Shown: positions 24,080 through 33,029 of the stretch, one piece after another
Numbering within the stretch: the stretch's first letter is position 1
How the letters are laid out: each line of letters starts with the position of its first letter
Source of the DNA: Pseudocoprococcus catus
GTDB lineage: Bacteria; Bacillota; Clostridia; Lachnospirales; Lachnospiraceae
Direction of reading: 5' to 3'
Assembly (NCBI RefSeq): GCF_902381825.1
Contig: NZ_LR698973.1
Coordinates: 3,066,108 to 3,130,107 of the forward strand
Length of the DNA: 64,000 nt
Translations under genes and position numbers: made by a program
The notes under the pieces: generated by a model
What the model was told of the DNA's origin: nothing
Seen by the model: only the letters and a program-made list of their open reading frames with translations
Databases searched by the model: none

Positions 24080-24368
24080 ATGACAGATATGGAAAAAGTA
24101 AAGATTCATGGCGTCCCGGAAACCATGCTGCAGACTCTGTTTGCCCGGGCGGCACATGAAGGAGAAATCGATTGAGGCCAGTAAGGCTCGCTTTACCTGG
24201 GGCCTGAAAAGCGGTAAGGAACTGGAGAGCATGGTGTCGGGGCTTACATGGGTCTAGGATGTGAGTTTGGTCGAAGGGATGAAGGAACTGTATCCTGTCT
24301 ATAAGTTGCTGGGATGGATACAGCCTGTTAAAAAACTTTCTAACAAGCTGGTAATACTGAGAAAATAG
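24080..24368 (+). pseudogene. SAM-dependent methyltransferase (LCM/PCMT-like), gutted
   Basis: Behind AAGGAGGG it reads MTDMEKVKIHGVPETMLQTLFARA and stops at 24172. Another frame then gives SIEASKARFTWGLKSGKELE..., a TAG, and VSLVEGMKELYPVYKLLGW to 24368. These are the first 30 and last 70 residues of a class I methyltransferase of roughly 270 residues. The AdoMet-binding core is gone. It lies just upstream of the AraC regulator and probably belonged to the same importer cluster. Confidence 0.65.
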
Positions 24369-24416
24369 GATAGATATAAACTGCCATTCAGCTTTGTCAT
24401 AGGAGATGCGTCAGCC

Positions 24417-25352
24417 ATGGAGAAATTGAATTATTTAAGACAGGACAAAAAAATACCGGGGAAGGAATCCTTTGTGACCTATGTGGATTTTCAGGTAAAG
24501 GATGGCACCGCCGATATGTGGCTGTATGACATTTTTCCGGGAGTACAGCTCATGGTTGTAGATTTTTCTTCTGAGAGCTGTTTCCGAAGCGGTGAAAAGC
24601 AGAATGTAATCGGGATCAATCATTGCCGGAAGGGGCGGTTTGAATGTGTGTTTGACAGCCGGAATTATCTCTATTTGGGAGAAGGCGATATTACTCTGAA
24701 CAGCCAGATGCACCCGCCAATCGCGTCTTCCTTCCCCTTGAACTACTTTTATGGGTCCACTATTATTTTGTTTCCGGAGGTCATGAAGGATGTACCGGAG
24801 CTTCAGGCCTTTCAAATCAGCGCGGAGGCAATCACAGAGAAATATTCTCTTGAATCAAGATCCCCGGTATTTCGCCGCAATGCGGAAATAGAGCATGTAT
24901 ATCAGGAACTGTATACACACCTGGATCGTCCGTCTCTGCCCTTTTTGCGGCTGAAGATTTTGGAACTCCTTTATCATTTCCAATTCAGACAAACTCTTTT
25001 TGAGGAGAACCAGCACTATATTTCGGGAGTGACCGTGAAGCGGATCAAGCATGTCAGGGAGCATCTGGTACAGGATATGGAACACCGGACCAATCTGAAG
25101 GAACTGGCATTGGAGCACAATTTAAGTCTGACACAGTTAAAAGATGGATTCAGGCAAATTTATGGCGAATCACCTTATGCATATTTGCGTAGTTACAAAA
25201 TGCATCGGGCGGCACAGCTTTTGCGCCAGTCAGAAAAAAAAATCAGCGAAATTGCGCTGGAAATGGGTTATCAGAATCCAAGCAAATTTTCAGAGGCATT
25301 CCATGCGGTGATAGGTTGCAGACCAAGTGCCTATCGAAAGCAAAAAAAGTAG
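24417..25352 (+). CDS. AraC-family regulator of the ECF/ABC cluster (YbtA-like)
   Basis: The 311-residue protein has an N-terminal ligand-binding region (about 1-200) and two C-terminal AraC helix-turn-helix motifs (NLKELALEHNLSLTQLKDGFRQIYGESPYAYLR and KISEIALEMGYQNPSKFSEAFHAVIG). The layout matches regulators such as YbtA that sense siderophores inside the cell. It lies immediately upstream of the importer operon in the same direction, with a terminator between them, so it probably activates that operon. The ligand is unknown. Confidence 0.85.
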   Translation: MEKLNYLRQDKKIPGKESFVTYVDFQVKDGTADMWLYDIFPGVQLMVVDFSSESCFRSGEKQNVIGINHCRKGRFECVFDSRNYLYLGEGDITLNSQMHPPIASSFPLNYFYGSTIILFPEVMKDVPELQAFQISAEAITEKYSLESRSPVFRRNAEIEHVYQELYTHLDRPSLPFLRLKILELLYHFQFRQTLFEENQHYISGVTVKRIKHVREHLVQDMEHRTNLKELALEHNLSLTQLKDGFRQIYGESPYAYLRSYKMHRAAQLLRQSEKKISEIALEMGYQNPSKFSEAFHAVIGCRPSAYRKQKK

Positions 25353-25365
25353 AAGAAAATCATAG

Positions 25366-25396
25366 TGACACCTTCCGGATGGAGGTGTCATTTTTT
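25366..25396 (+). terminator. Terminator after the AraC gene
   Basis: TGACACCTTCC (25366-25376) pairs with GGAGGTGTCA (25381-25390) and is followed by six T residues. It separates the regulator gene from the transporter operon, which must have its own promoter in 25397-25516. Confidence 0.8.
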
Positions 25397-25516
25397 GGCT
25401 TTTTGGAGCATTATGCACAAGACATGGCTTTTCAGAGTGGCAAAAGAATCTTTCACATGGTAATATGCACGAGTTAGCAAAGACTAATCAAAGATGCAGA
25501 AAGGAAAGAAATACAT

Positions 25517-26095
25517 ATGAAAACAAAACTTACAACAAAGGATTTAATTACCGCAGGCGCCTTTGGCGCAATTTATTTAGTGCTGCTCACGGTGTTGTCT
25601 TCAGTCCTGACCATTGTTCCAATCCTCTTTCTGGCAACGCCGTTGATTGCCGGCATCATACTGGGAACTGTGTATATGCTGTATGCCACCAAGGTGCCGC
25701 GCACCGGTGCAATCCTGGTGCTGGCGATCCTGGTGGGGCTGATTACGTCCATGGCAACCATTTATCCGCTGATTTTGGCAGTTGTATGGGGATTAATCGC
25801 TGAACTCATTACCGCAAAAAGACGCAAATCTGCAGGTGCTCTGGCAGTCAGCTACTGTGTGTTCAACCTGACTTCTATGGGTCCCTTCTTTGCCCTTATT
25901 CTGGCAAAGGACGCCTTCTTAGAAAGTTGTGCAGGGTACTATGGAGAAGAATATATCGCAACGCTGGATAAGCTGACGCCCAGCTGGATTGTTCTTGTGC
26001 TGATTGCTTTGGCTTTGGTGGGCGGATTGCTTGGCGGTCTGTTTGGAAGAAAGATCCTGAAAAAACATTTTGTGAAAGCCGGTATTACAGCGTGA
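25517..26095 (+). CDS. MptD-family ECF transporter S component
   Basis: The 192-residue protein has about six membrane spans (KDLITAGAFGAIYLVLL..., ending GRKILKKHFVKAG), in the size and layout of the MptD group of substrate-binding S components. These capture an unknown small molecule for energy-coupling-factor importers. The ribosome site is GAAAGGAAAG. It overlaps the T-component gene by 4 bases, so the two are made together. Confidence 0.83.
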   Translation: MKTKLTTKDLITAGAFGAIYLVLLTVLSSVLTIVPILFLATPLIAGIILGTVYMLYATKVPRTGAILVLAILVGLITSMATIYPLILAVVWGLIAELITAKRRKSAGALAVSYCVFNLTSMGPFFALILAKDAFLESCAGYYGEEYIATLDKLTPSWIVLVLIALALVGGLLGGLFGRKILKKHFVKAGITA

Positions 26096-26796
26096 ACCGC
26101 GAAAAGATTTCCAGTGGTCTTTTGGATCCGAGAAGTAAGCTGGCGGTATTTATTGCCGCCTGCCTTTCGGCATTTTCCGGGTTGACACATCCGCAGGAAT
26201 TTGTCCTTCTTGCCCTGTGTGTGGGGATAACGCTTCTGTGCCAGAAATGGAAGAGGGCTTTTTATACCGGTCTTATCTTTGCAGTTATGTTTTTATGCGA
26301 TCTGTTTCTAGCACCGCGATTGTCAGGGATACTGCAGAATATCATCATGCTGGCATGTCATTTCTGCCGGTTTATTTTACCGATGTTTGCAGCCTTTTAT
26401 ATTGTGACACAGACTTCCAGGATTGGGGAATATATCAGTGCATTTACTCAGATGCATCTGCCAAACGAGGTCATCATTCCTCTGGCGGTGATGCTCCGTT
26501 TTGTCCCGACTATCCAGGAAGAATGGCAGATGGTGAATCAGGCGCTCCGGTTAAGAGGGATGGCGCTGACATGGAAAAATGTTCTTCGTCGTCCGCTGCA
26601 GATGATGGAATATATGCTGGTTCCCTTTTTGCTGCAGTGCTCGGTTATCGTGGATGAGATGTCAGCTGCTGTTATGGCGCGGGGGTTTGACAAAAATATG
26701 CCGCGAACCAGTTATGCGGAGATTCAGATGAAGGCTCTGGATTGGTGTATAATAGCTGTTTCTGCCGGACTGCTGTTCTGGAATCTTTGTTTCTGA
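26092..26796 (+). CDS. ECF transporter T component
   Basis: The 234-residue protein has about five membrane spans and the coupling-helix ARG motif (AAVMARGFDK) near residue 200, diagnostic of EcfT proteins. It links the S component to the two EcfA ATPase domains of the next gene. It starts inside the S-component stop codon region. Confidence 0.87.
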   Translation: MNREKISSGLLDPRSKLAVFIAACLSAFSGLTHPQEFVLLALCVGITLLCQKWKRAFYTGLIFAVMFLCDLFLAPRLSGILQNIIMLACHFCRFILPMFAAFYIVTQTSRIGEYISAFTQMHLPNEVIIPLAVMLRFVPTIQEEWQMVNQALRLRGMALTWKNVLRRPLQMMEYMLVPFLLQCSVIVDEMSAAVMARGFDKNMPRTSYAEIQMKALDWCIIAVSAGLLFWNLCF

Positions 26797-26813
26797 GGAA
26801 GGGAGGAGATGTT

Positions 26814-29800
26814 TTGATCAAACTGAATCATGTTTCCTTTTCTTACCAGAACGGGGAAGCAAATGAAATGCAGGTGCTGTCTGATGTAAGCTTTCAGGCA
26901 TCACGCGGAGAATGTGTGGTACTTTGTGGGAAAAGCGGATGTGGGAAGACGACCATGCTTCGCCTGGTAAACGGTCTTATCCCTCATTTTTATGCCGGGA
27001 AACTGGAGGGGAATGTCCTTGTAGGCGGACAGGAAATGCAGCAGACACCGTTGCCCAAAATGTCCCGGATTGTGGGAAGTGTCTTCCAGAATCCCCGTAC
27101 CCAGTTTTTTCATCTGGATACGACCGGAGAGATGGCTTTTAATCTGGAAAATCAGAATGTCCCCCGCCTGCAGATGAAGAAGCGTCTGGAGGAGGTGTCC
27201 TATCGTCTGAACCTGCAGGAGCTGATGGACCGGAATATTTTTGAACTGTCAGGCGGCGAGAAACAGCAGATCGCCTGCGGCTCCGTTTATGCGGCTTTAC
27301 CGTCGGTCATCGTTATGGATGAGCCTTCTTCTAATCTGGATATGGAGAGCATCCGAAAACTGCAGAAGTTGATCCGCATGATGAAGGATGAAGGAAGAAC
27401 TGTGCTGATTTCAGAGCATCGGCTGTGGTATCTGGAGGGAATCGCTGACCGTTATGTGCTGCTGGAGGATGGCCGGATCAGGCAGGAATTTACGCCGGAA
27501 GCAGCGGCCGATCTTTCGCTGGAGAAGCGCAAAGCGTTGGGACTCAGGGCAGTAAAGCGGGAGCAGCTTTATGAGCTGAGGCCCGATATGGGGCTGATAA
27601 AACAAAAGAGTACCGGGCTGGAAATAGATGGGCTTCAGTTTAGCCGCCAGATGCGCCAGGTACTGAATGTGCCGCATTTAGAAATACCGTCAGGGGCAAT
27701 CGTAGCGGTGATCGGAGAAAACGGTGCCGGGAAATCCACTTTCAGTCTTTGCCTGGCAGGTCTTTTGAAGCATACGGGTACAGTACGGATCGACGGCAAG
27801 AAGATCGCGCATAAAAAGCTGCCGGAGCAGGTCTACCTGGTCATGCAGGAGGCAGGACATCAACTGTTCAGCGATACGGTATTGGGTGAATTGACCTTGA
27901 ATAATCCGGCGCTGTCAGAAGAAAAGGGCAAAGAGGTTTTGACAACGCTGGGCTTAAATGGTATGGAGAACCGTCACCCTGGCTCCCTCTCCGGAGGTCA
28001 GCAACAAAGGCTTTCTCTGGGAACAGCTCTTTGCATGAAGCGAAAACTGATGCTCTATGATGAGCCGACCAGCGGTCAGGATGGAGAAAATCTGCTGCGG
28101 ACAGCGGAGCTGATCCGTGCAGCCAATAAACAGGCAGCCAGTACCCTGATCGTGACACATGATCCGGAGTTGATCTTGCACTGTGCGACCCATATTCTGC
28201 ATATCCACGCAGGGGAAGTAAAGAAATTTATACCGCTTGATGAGAGGGGAGTGCTTTATATGAAGAAGGTATTTGGAGAGGATGCGCAGACAAAGAAGCC
28301 GCAGAAAACCGGTATTCCGCGCCTGCTGGAGTTTACAGGACGGCATCGTCCCCTACTGGGCGCTGCGCAGTTGTTGTCCGGCATCAGCGCCTTGTTCCTT
28401 CTGGGACCGTTTGTGTGTGTTTATTTTGCGGCCCGTGCGCTTTTAACCGGACTGGCCGGAGGAGGTTTTGCTATCTCGTCCCTGGTGCAGTGGGGGGTGT
28501 GGGCATTGGCGCTGGAACTGACCGGGCTGATCATTAATTTTGCGGCACTTATGTGCTCCCATACCGCAGCTTTTCATACAGAAAAGAATTTAAAAATGGC
28601 AGCGCTCCGTCATTTGTCCAGGATGCCAATGGGGTATTTTGAGGAAAATCCCAGCGGTAAGCTAAGAAAAATCATTGATGAAAACAGCGCCCAAATGGAG
28701 ACTTACCTTGCCCATCAGCTGCCGGATCTGGTGAGCGCTCAGGTCACGACGGTTGCCAGCCTTGTGCTGATGCTGGCTATGGACTGGCGCATTGGCCTTC
28801 CGCTGATCGTTCTGATGCTTGCAAGCTTTGCCTGCCAGATGACAATGATGGGCGAAAAAACCATGAATTTCATGAAGCGCTATCAGGACGCTCAGGAGGA
28901 AATGAACCACGAGGCGGTGGAGTATGTCCGGGGAATCTCCGTGATCAAGGTATTTGGACAGTCGGTACATTCGATACGACGCTTCAAGGAAGCGATCAAT
29001 GCTTATCGGGATGACGCACTGGCCTTTACTATGGCCTGCAAGCCCGGATATGTAGGCTTCAATACTGTGGTCAATGCCGCTTTTCTTGTGCTGATCCCTG
29101 CCGCACTCATCGGCATGACTTCGGCGGGAGATTTGACTGCCTTTATAGAGAATTTCCTGTTTTATCTGATTTTTGCACCTGCATGCGCATCTGTTCTCAA
29201 CAAGATCATGTACATGAGCAACTATAAGATGCAGGCTATGGAATCTATGCGGCGGATTGACACAATTCTGCTTGCCAGAGAGCAGTCAGAGGCACAGGAG
29301 CCGCAAATGGCACAGGGCAGCGACATTTGCTTTGAGCATGTGACCTTTACCTATCCCACAGGCGAACAGCCTGCGGTTTCAGATGTCAGTTTTACAGCAA
29401 AAGCCGGAACCGTTACGGCACTGGTGGGACATTCCGGCTCCGGCAAGACCACCATCGGGACCCTGGTCCCCCGCTTTTATGATGTGCAGGAGGGGCGCAT
29501 TACGCTGGGCGGCGTGGAACTTTCTGAGATCTCCCGACAGGAAGTCATGGGAAAGATTGCTTTTGTCTTCCAGAATCCTAAATTACTGAAAACAACACTG
29601 GAGGAAAATATCCGCGGCGGCTGCAAAAATGCCAGCCGGGAAGATATCCTGCGGGCAGCCCGTCTGGCACAGTGTGATGATATTCTGGCAAAGCTGCCGG
29701 AGGGCATTGACAGCATCGTGGGCGGGAAAGGCGTCTATCTTTCCGGAGGAGAAGTACAGCGGGTGGCTATTGCCAGGGCAATTCTGAAGGACGCACCGGT

Positions 29801-30089
29801 CATCATTCTGGATGAAGTCACGGCATTTGCCGACCCGGAAAATGAGGTACAGATTCAGGCAGCCCTGAAGGAACTGACAAAGGGAAAAACAGTCATTATG
29901 ATTGCGCACCGGCTGTCCACCATTCAGGATGCGGATCAGATCCTGGTAATGAAAGCAGGGCGTCTGGTAGAACAGGGAACGCATCAGGAACTGCTTGGTA
30001 AGAATGGCGAGTATGCCCATATGTGGGCAGATTACAATCAGGCAATCGCCTGGAAGATTGACCGGAAAGAGGAGGTGAAACCATGCTGA
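26814..30089 (+). CDS. Fused ECF ATPase pair plus ABC half-transporter
   Basis: The 1091-residue protein starts at a TTG six bases after GGGAGGAG. Domains in order: EcfA ATPase 1 (about 1-230: GKSGCGKTT, ELSGGEKQQ, VMDEPSSNLD); EcfA ATPase 2 (about 265-480: GENGAGKST, SLSGGQQQR, LYDEPTSGQD); then a complete ABC-exporter-fold half-transporter with six spans (about 520-800) and a third ATPase (GHSGSGKTT, YLSGGEVQR, VIILDEVTAF). ECF ATPases and IrtA/YbtP-like half-transporters are normally separate genes. An internal ATG at 28260 after GAGGGGAG could restart the second half. The 3' end overlaps the next gene by 7 bases. Confidence 0.85.
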   Translation: MIKLNHVSFSYQNGEANEMQVLSDVSFQASRGECVVLCGKSGCGKTTMLRLVNGLIPHFYAGKLEGNVLVGGQEMQQTPLPKMSRIVGSVFQNPRTQFFHLDTTGEMAFNLENQNVPRLQMKKRLEEVSYRLNLQELMDRNIFELSGGEKQQIACGSVYAALPSVIVMDEPSSNLDMESIRKLQKLIRMMKDEGRTVLISEHRLWYLEGIADRYVLLEDGRIRQEFTPEAAADLSLEKRKALGLRAVKREQLYELRPDMGLIKQKSTGLEIDGLQFSRQMRQVLNVPHLEIPSGAIVAVIGENGAGKSTFSLCLAGLLKHTGTVRIDGKKIAHKKLPEQVYLVMQEAGHQLFSDTVLGELTLNNPALSEEKGKEVLTTLGLNGMENRHPGSLSGGQQQRLSLGTALCMKRKLMLYDEPTSGQDGENLLRTAELIRAANKQAASTLIVTHDPELILHCATHILHIHAGEVKKFIPLDERGVLYMKKVFGEDAQTKKPQKTGIPRLLEFTGRHRPLLGAAQLLSGISALFLLGPFVCVYFAARALLTGLAGGGFAISSLVQWGVWALALELTGLIINFAALMCSHTAAFHTEKNLKMAALRHLSRMPMGYFEENPSGKLRKIIDENSAQMETYLAHQLPDLVSAQVTTVASLVLMLAMDWRIGLPLIVLMLASFACQMTMMGEKTMNFMKRYQDAQEEMNHEAVEYVRGISVIKVFGQSVHSIRRFKEAINAYRDDALAFTMACKPGYVGFNTVVNAAFLVLIPAALIGMTSAGDLTAFIENFLFYLIFAPACASVLNKIMYMSNYKMQAMESMRRIDTILLAREQSEAQEPQMAQGSDICFEHVTFTYPTGEQPAVSDVSFTAKAGTVTALVGHSGSGKTTIGTLVPRFYDVQEGRITLGGVELSEISRQEVMGKIAFVFQNPKLLKTTLEENIRGGCKNASREDILRAARLAQCDDILAKLPEGIDSIVGGKGVYLSGGEVQRVAIARAILKDAPVIILDEVTAFADPENEVQIQAALKELTKGKTVIMIAHRLSTIQDADQILVMKAGRLVEQGTHQELLGKNGEYAHMWADYNQAIAWKIDRKEEVKPC

Positions 30090-31798
30090 AGAAATTATTC
30101 GCATTAAGCGATCAGGGGGAGCGGGAATTAAAGCACGGGATTGTGGCAACTACGATAGGACATTTGTGCATCATGGCTCCCATTTCCCTCTTGATGCTGG
30201 TGACCATGGGACTTCTGAACAGGCTCTGCGGGGAGACTGGACTGACAATGCAGCCAGGAGTGATAGTTCTGATGGCGGCGGTTCTCTTGCTGTTGATCTT
30301 CATAACCCAATGGGTTCAGTATAACCTGACTTATAAAGTGGCTTACGAAGAAAGCGCTAACCGGAGAATTACCCTGGCGGAAAAGCTGCGGCGGCTCCCA
30401 CTGGCATTTTTCGGTCAGCGTGATCTGTCTGATCTGACAACAACCATGATGGGTGACTGCTCTAAACTGGAAAGAATTTTTTCCAATGCGGTTCCCAGTC
30501 TCTTTGGCACAGTCATTATGTTTGTGATTGTGTCCGTGGGGCTTTTGATCATGGATTGGCGCATGGGGCTGTGCATTGTTCTGCCGGTACCGGTAGCTGC
30601 GCTTATTTTGATAGCGGCCAGAAAGGCCCAGACAAAAGCGGAAAGCCGCAATTATGACGCTCACCGTGCCGCTTATGATGGGGTGCAGGAATATCTGGAT
30701 ACCATACAGGAGCTTCGCTCCGCCGGTCTGGAACAGGAATACCTGGATGGAGTTGAGAAAAAACTGGATTATGTGGTAAAGTGTGCGTTTCGTAATGAGC
30801 TGGCTCCAGGTACTGCTGTGACGTTGGCGCAGCTGACAGTACGCTTTGGGCTGGTGGCAGTTCTGCTGGCTGGAGGTCTGTTGGTAGCTCAAAATATGCT
30901 GTCCGTCAATATGTTTATTCTTTATCTGTTGGTAGCAGGCCGTGTTTATGAACCCTTTGGTTCCTGCTTTATGCTGATGGCGGAACTGTTTTCTGCATTT
31001 GTCAGCATTGAGCGGACGAAGAAGATGGAAGCGACAGTGGAGCAGACTGGTCAGCCTGTTTGTAAGAACAATGGGTACGACATTGAGTTTAAGGATGTTT
31101 CTTTTTCGTACAATGATGAGCTTGTACTCAATGGGATTTCCTTTGTAGCGAAACAGGGGCAGATCACTGCGCTTGTAGGCCCCTCCGGCAGCGGAAAATC
31201 TACTGTTTCCCGTCTGGCAGCCCGGTTCTGGGATGCAGATGCCGGTCAGGTACTGCTGGGTGGCGTGGACGTGACGACTGTGGAGCCGGAAACGCTGTTT
31301 AAGAATTATGCCATCGTCTTTCAGGATGTGACCCTTTTTGACAATTCTGTTATGGAGAACATCCGCCTTGGTCGGGCGGGGGCGACAGATGAGGAAGTGC
31401 TGGCGGCAGCCAGGGCAGCTCAGTGCGAGGAGTTTGTTTCCCGTCTGCCTGGCGGCTATTACAGCAATATCGGTGAGAATGGCTGCGCCCTTTCAGGAGG
31501 CGAGCGGCAGCGTATCTCTATTGCCCGGGCGATCCTGAAGGATGCGCCGGTAGTTATTTTGGACGAAGCCACAGCTTCCATGGATGCGGAGAATGAGAAC
31601 TTGGTTCAGCAGGCACTGTCCGTGTTGCTGCAGGGGAAAACTGTACTGGTTATTGCGCACCGTATGCGGACGATTGCAAACGTCGATAAGGTTGTTGTCC
31701 TGGAACAGGGCCGCGTCGCAGAGACGGGAACGCCGGAGAAACTTCTGAATCAAAAGGGATTGTTCTATCGTTTGGCTGAAGCACAGACGGTACATTGA
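30083..31798 (+). CDS. ABC half-transporter, IrtB/YbtQ-like
   Basis: The 571-residue protein has six membrane spans (about 20-310) and a C-terminal ATPase with GPSGSGKST, Q-loop FQDVTLFDN, LSGGERQR and VVILDEATASMD. It should pair with the half-transporter part of the upstream fusion. In IrtAB and YbtPQ such exporter-shaped pairs import siderophores. With an ECF module and a YbtA-like regulator the cluster most likely takes up a metal chelate or another cofactor-like molecule. Confidence 0.85.
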   Translation: MLKKLFALSDQGERELKHGIVATTIGHLCIMAPISLLMLVTMGLLNRLCGETGLTMQPGVIVLMAAVLLLLIFITQWVQYNLTYKVAYEESANRRITLAEKLRRLPLAFFGQRDLSDLTTTMMGDCSKLERIFSNAVPSLFGTVIMFVIVSVGLLIMDWRMGLCIVLPVPVAALILIAARKAQTKAESRNYDAHRAAYDGVQEYLDTIQELRSAGLEQEYLDGVEKKLDYVVKCAFRNELAPGTAVTLAQLTVRFGLVAVLLAGGLLVAQNMLSVNMFILYLLVAGRVYEPFGSCFMLMAELFSAFVSIERTKKMEATVEQTGQPVCKNNGYDIEFKDVSFSYNDELVLNGISFVAKQGQITALVGPSGSGKSTVSRLAARFWDADAGQVLLGGVDVTTVEPETLFKNYAIVFQDVTLFDNSVMENIRLGRAGATDEEVLAAARAAQCEEFVSRLPGGYYSNIGENGCALSGGERQRISIARAILKDAPVVILDEATASMDAENENLVQQALSVLLQGKTVLVIAHRMRTIANVDKVVVLEQGRVAETGTPEKLLNQKGLFYRLAEAQTVH

Positions 31799-31856
31799 TA
31801 GAGCTTCGGAAATCAGAAAACAATGCAGACAGGTATATGATCTCTCGGAATCTTGA

Positions 31857-32381
31857 GTGATTATCCCGATCATGGCATCGTCTGTCATGGCGGCAAGCTC
31901 CTTCGTGGGCGAAAAAGAAAAGCACACCTTAGAAACATTGCTGTATTCTCCGCTCTCGCTGGGGCAGTTATTCCAATCCAAAATACTGGCAGGCTTCTCG
32001 GTTGGAATGATGATTTCCTTTAGTTCGTTTGCTGCCATGCTGCTGGTAATGGAGCTGGAATCCTTTTTCCTAACCGGTAATCTGCTCCTTCCCGCAGCGA
32101 GTTGGCTGGTGATCATGCTTTTGATCGCACCGGCAATCTCTTTGATTGCAATTGCTGTAACTGTGCGGAGTTCTGCAAAGGCACAGACTATCGAAGAAGC
32201 ACAGCAGCGGGCAGTATTCCTGATTTTTCCGATTCTCGCTTTGCTCATCGGACAATTCACGGGCATTATTCTAATCAGCGCAGGACTTCTCTGGGGAGTG
32301 GGTATTGTTCTGGCAGCACTTGCTATATTGCTTGTGAAGAGGGCTGCTGGAAACTTCACTTACGAAAAACTGCTGAAATAA
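31857..32381 (+). pseudogene. C-terminal half of an ABC-2/NatB-like permease
   Basis: The 174-residue frame has no ribosome site and begins mid-protein (MASSVMAASSFVGEKEKHTLETLLYSPLS), a segment normally in the middle of ABC-2 permeases. Four further membrane spans follow. The N-terminal half and its ATPase gene are missing, and the importer operon ends 58 bp upstream. Likely a relic cut by insertion of that cluster. Confidence 0.65.
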
Positions 32382-32474
32382 GGATACCTTCAAAATTCAA
32401 TTCAAAAGAGCCAGCCCCTATAGGATACCGGTAACTGGATACAATAAAGGAAAAAGAAAGAAAAGGTGAATATC

Positions 32475-32798
32475 ATGAGAGAGACATATCTTGATCTTCC
32501 ATCCCGATTGGAAGATGCGTTCTCTGAAATCGACAACGATATTATGATAGAGCTGCGGAACGAAAAGGAAGAATACGCGGAACTATTGCAGAAAATTTCT
32601 GACCTGAAACAGAAAGCTCCATTTCTGACTGATCTTTTGGAGAGCAGCGGAGAAATCCGATTGACCGCTAAGGAATACGCAGCCTTTACACAGTATCTGC
32701 ATCTGGTGCGTCAGCGGGATGATATGGAGCGACAGCAGATTTACTTCCGCGGTCATACCGATGCGGTGGCGTATCTCAAAAAAATCAAAGCGATTTGA
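32475..32798 (+). CDS. DUF6664-like element backbone protein
   Basis: The 107-residue hydrophilic, helical protein begins MRETYLDLPSRLEDAFSEID and ends VAYLKKIKAI. It is a conserved small protein of Tn1549-like elements (DUF6664 as I recall) with unknown function. The ribosome site is AAAGGTG. The last codons are duplicated exactly at 18813-18833, the scar of a second copy. Confidence 0.65.
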   Translation: MRETYLDLPSRLEDAFSEIDNDIMIELRNEKEEYAELLQKISDLKQKAPFLTDLLESSGEIRLTAKEYAAFTQYLHLVRQRDDMERQQIYFRGHTDAVAYLKKIKAI

Positions 32799-33029
32799 CA
32801 GCACGCACCATCTTGATGATGCAAAGGCGATTTGTGACTCTTAAAATGTAACGAACAAATATATACAATTCACTATTAACGAGCCGACTTATATGAGAGA
32901 CGCATATCGACAAGAAAATGTATTATGTTACAAACTTTTTGAAAATAAGAGTTTTTAGTATCAATTCTATAAACTTGATTATTTTAGAGGTTTATGTTAT
33001 GATTTTAAGCGAAAGGCGGTGTTACCTTT

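Noticed and set aside
30128-30892. Minus-strand frame of 254 codons opposite the second half-transporter
   Set aside because: Low-complexity His/Gln-rich translation with no start signal; the plus-strand ABC protein explains the region fully.
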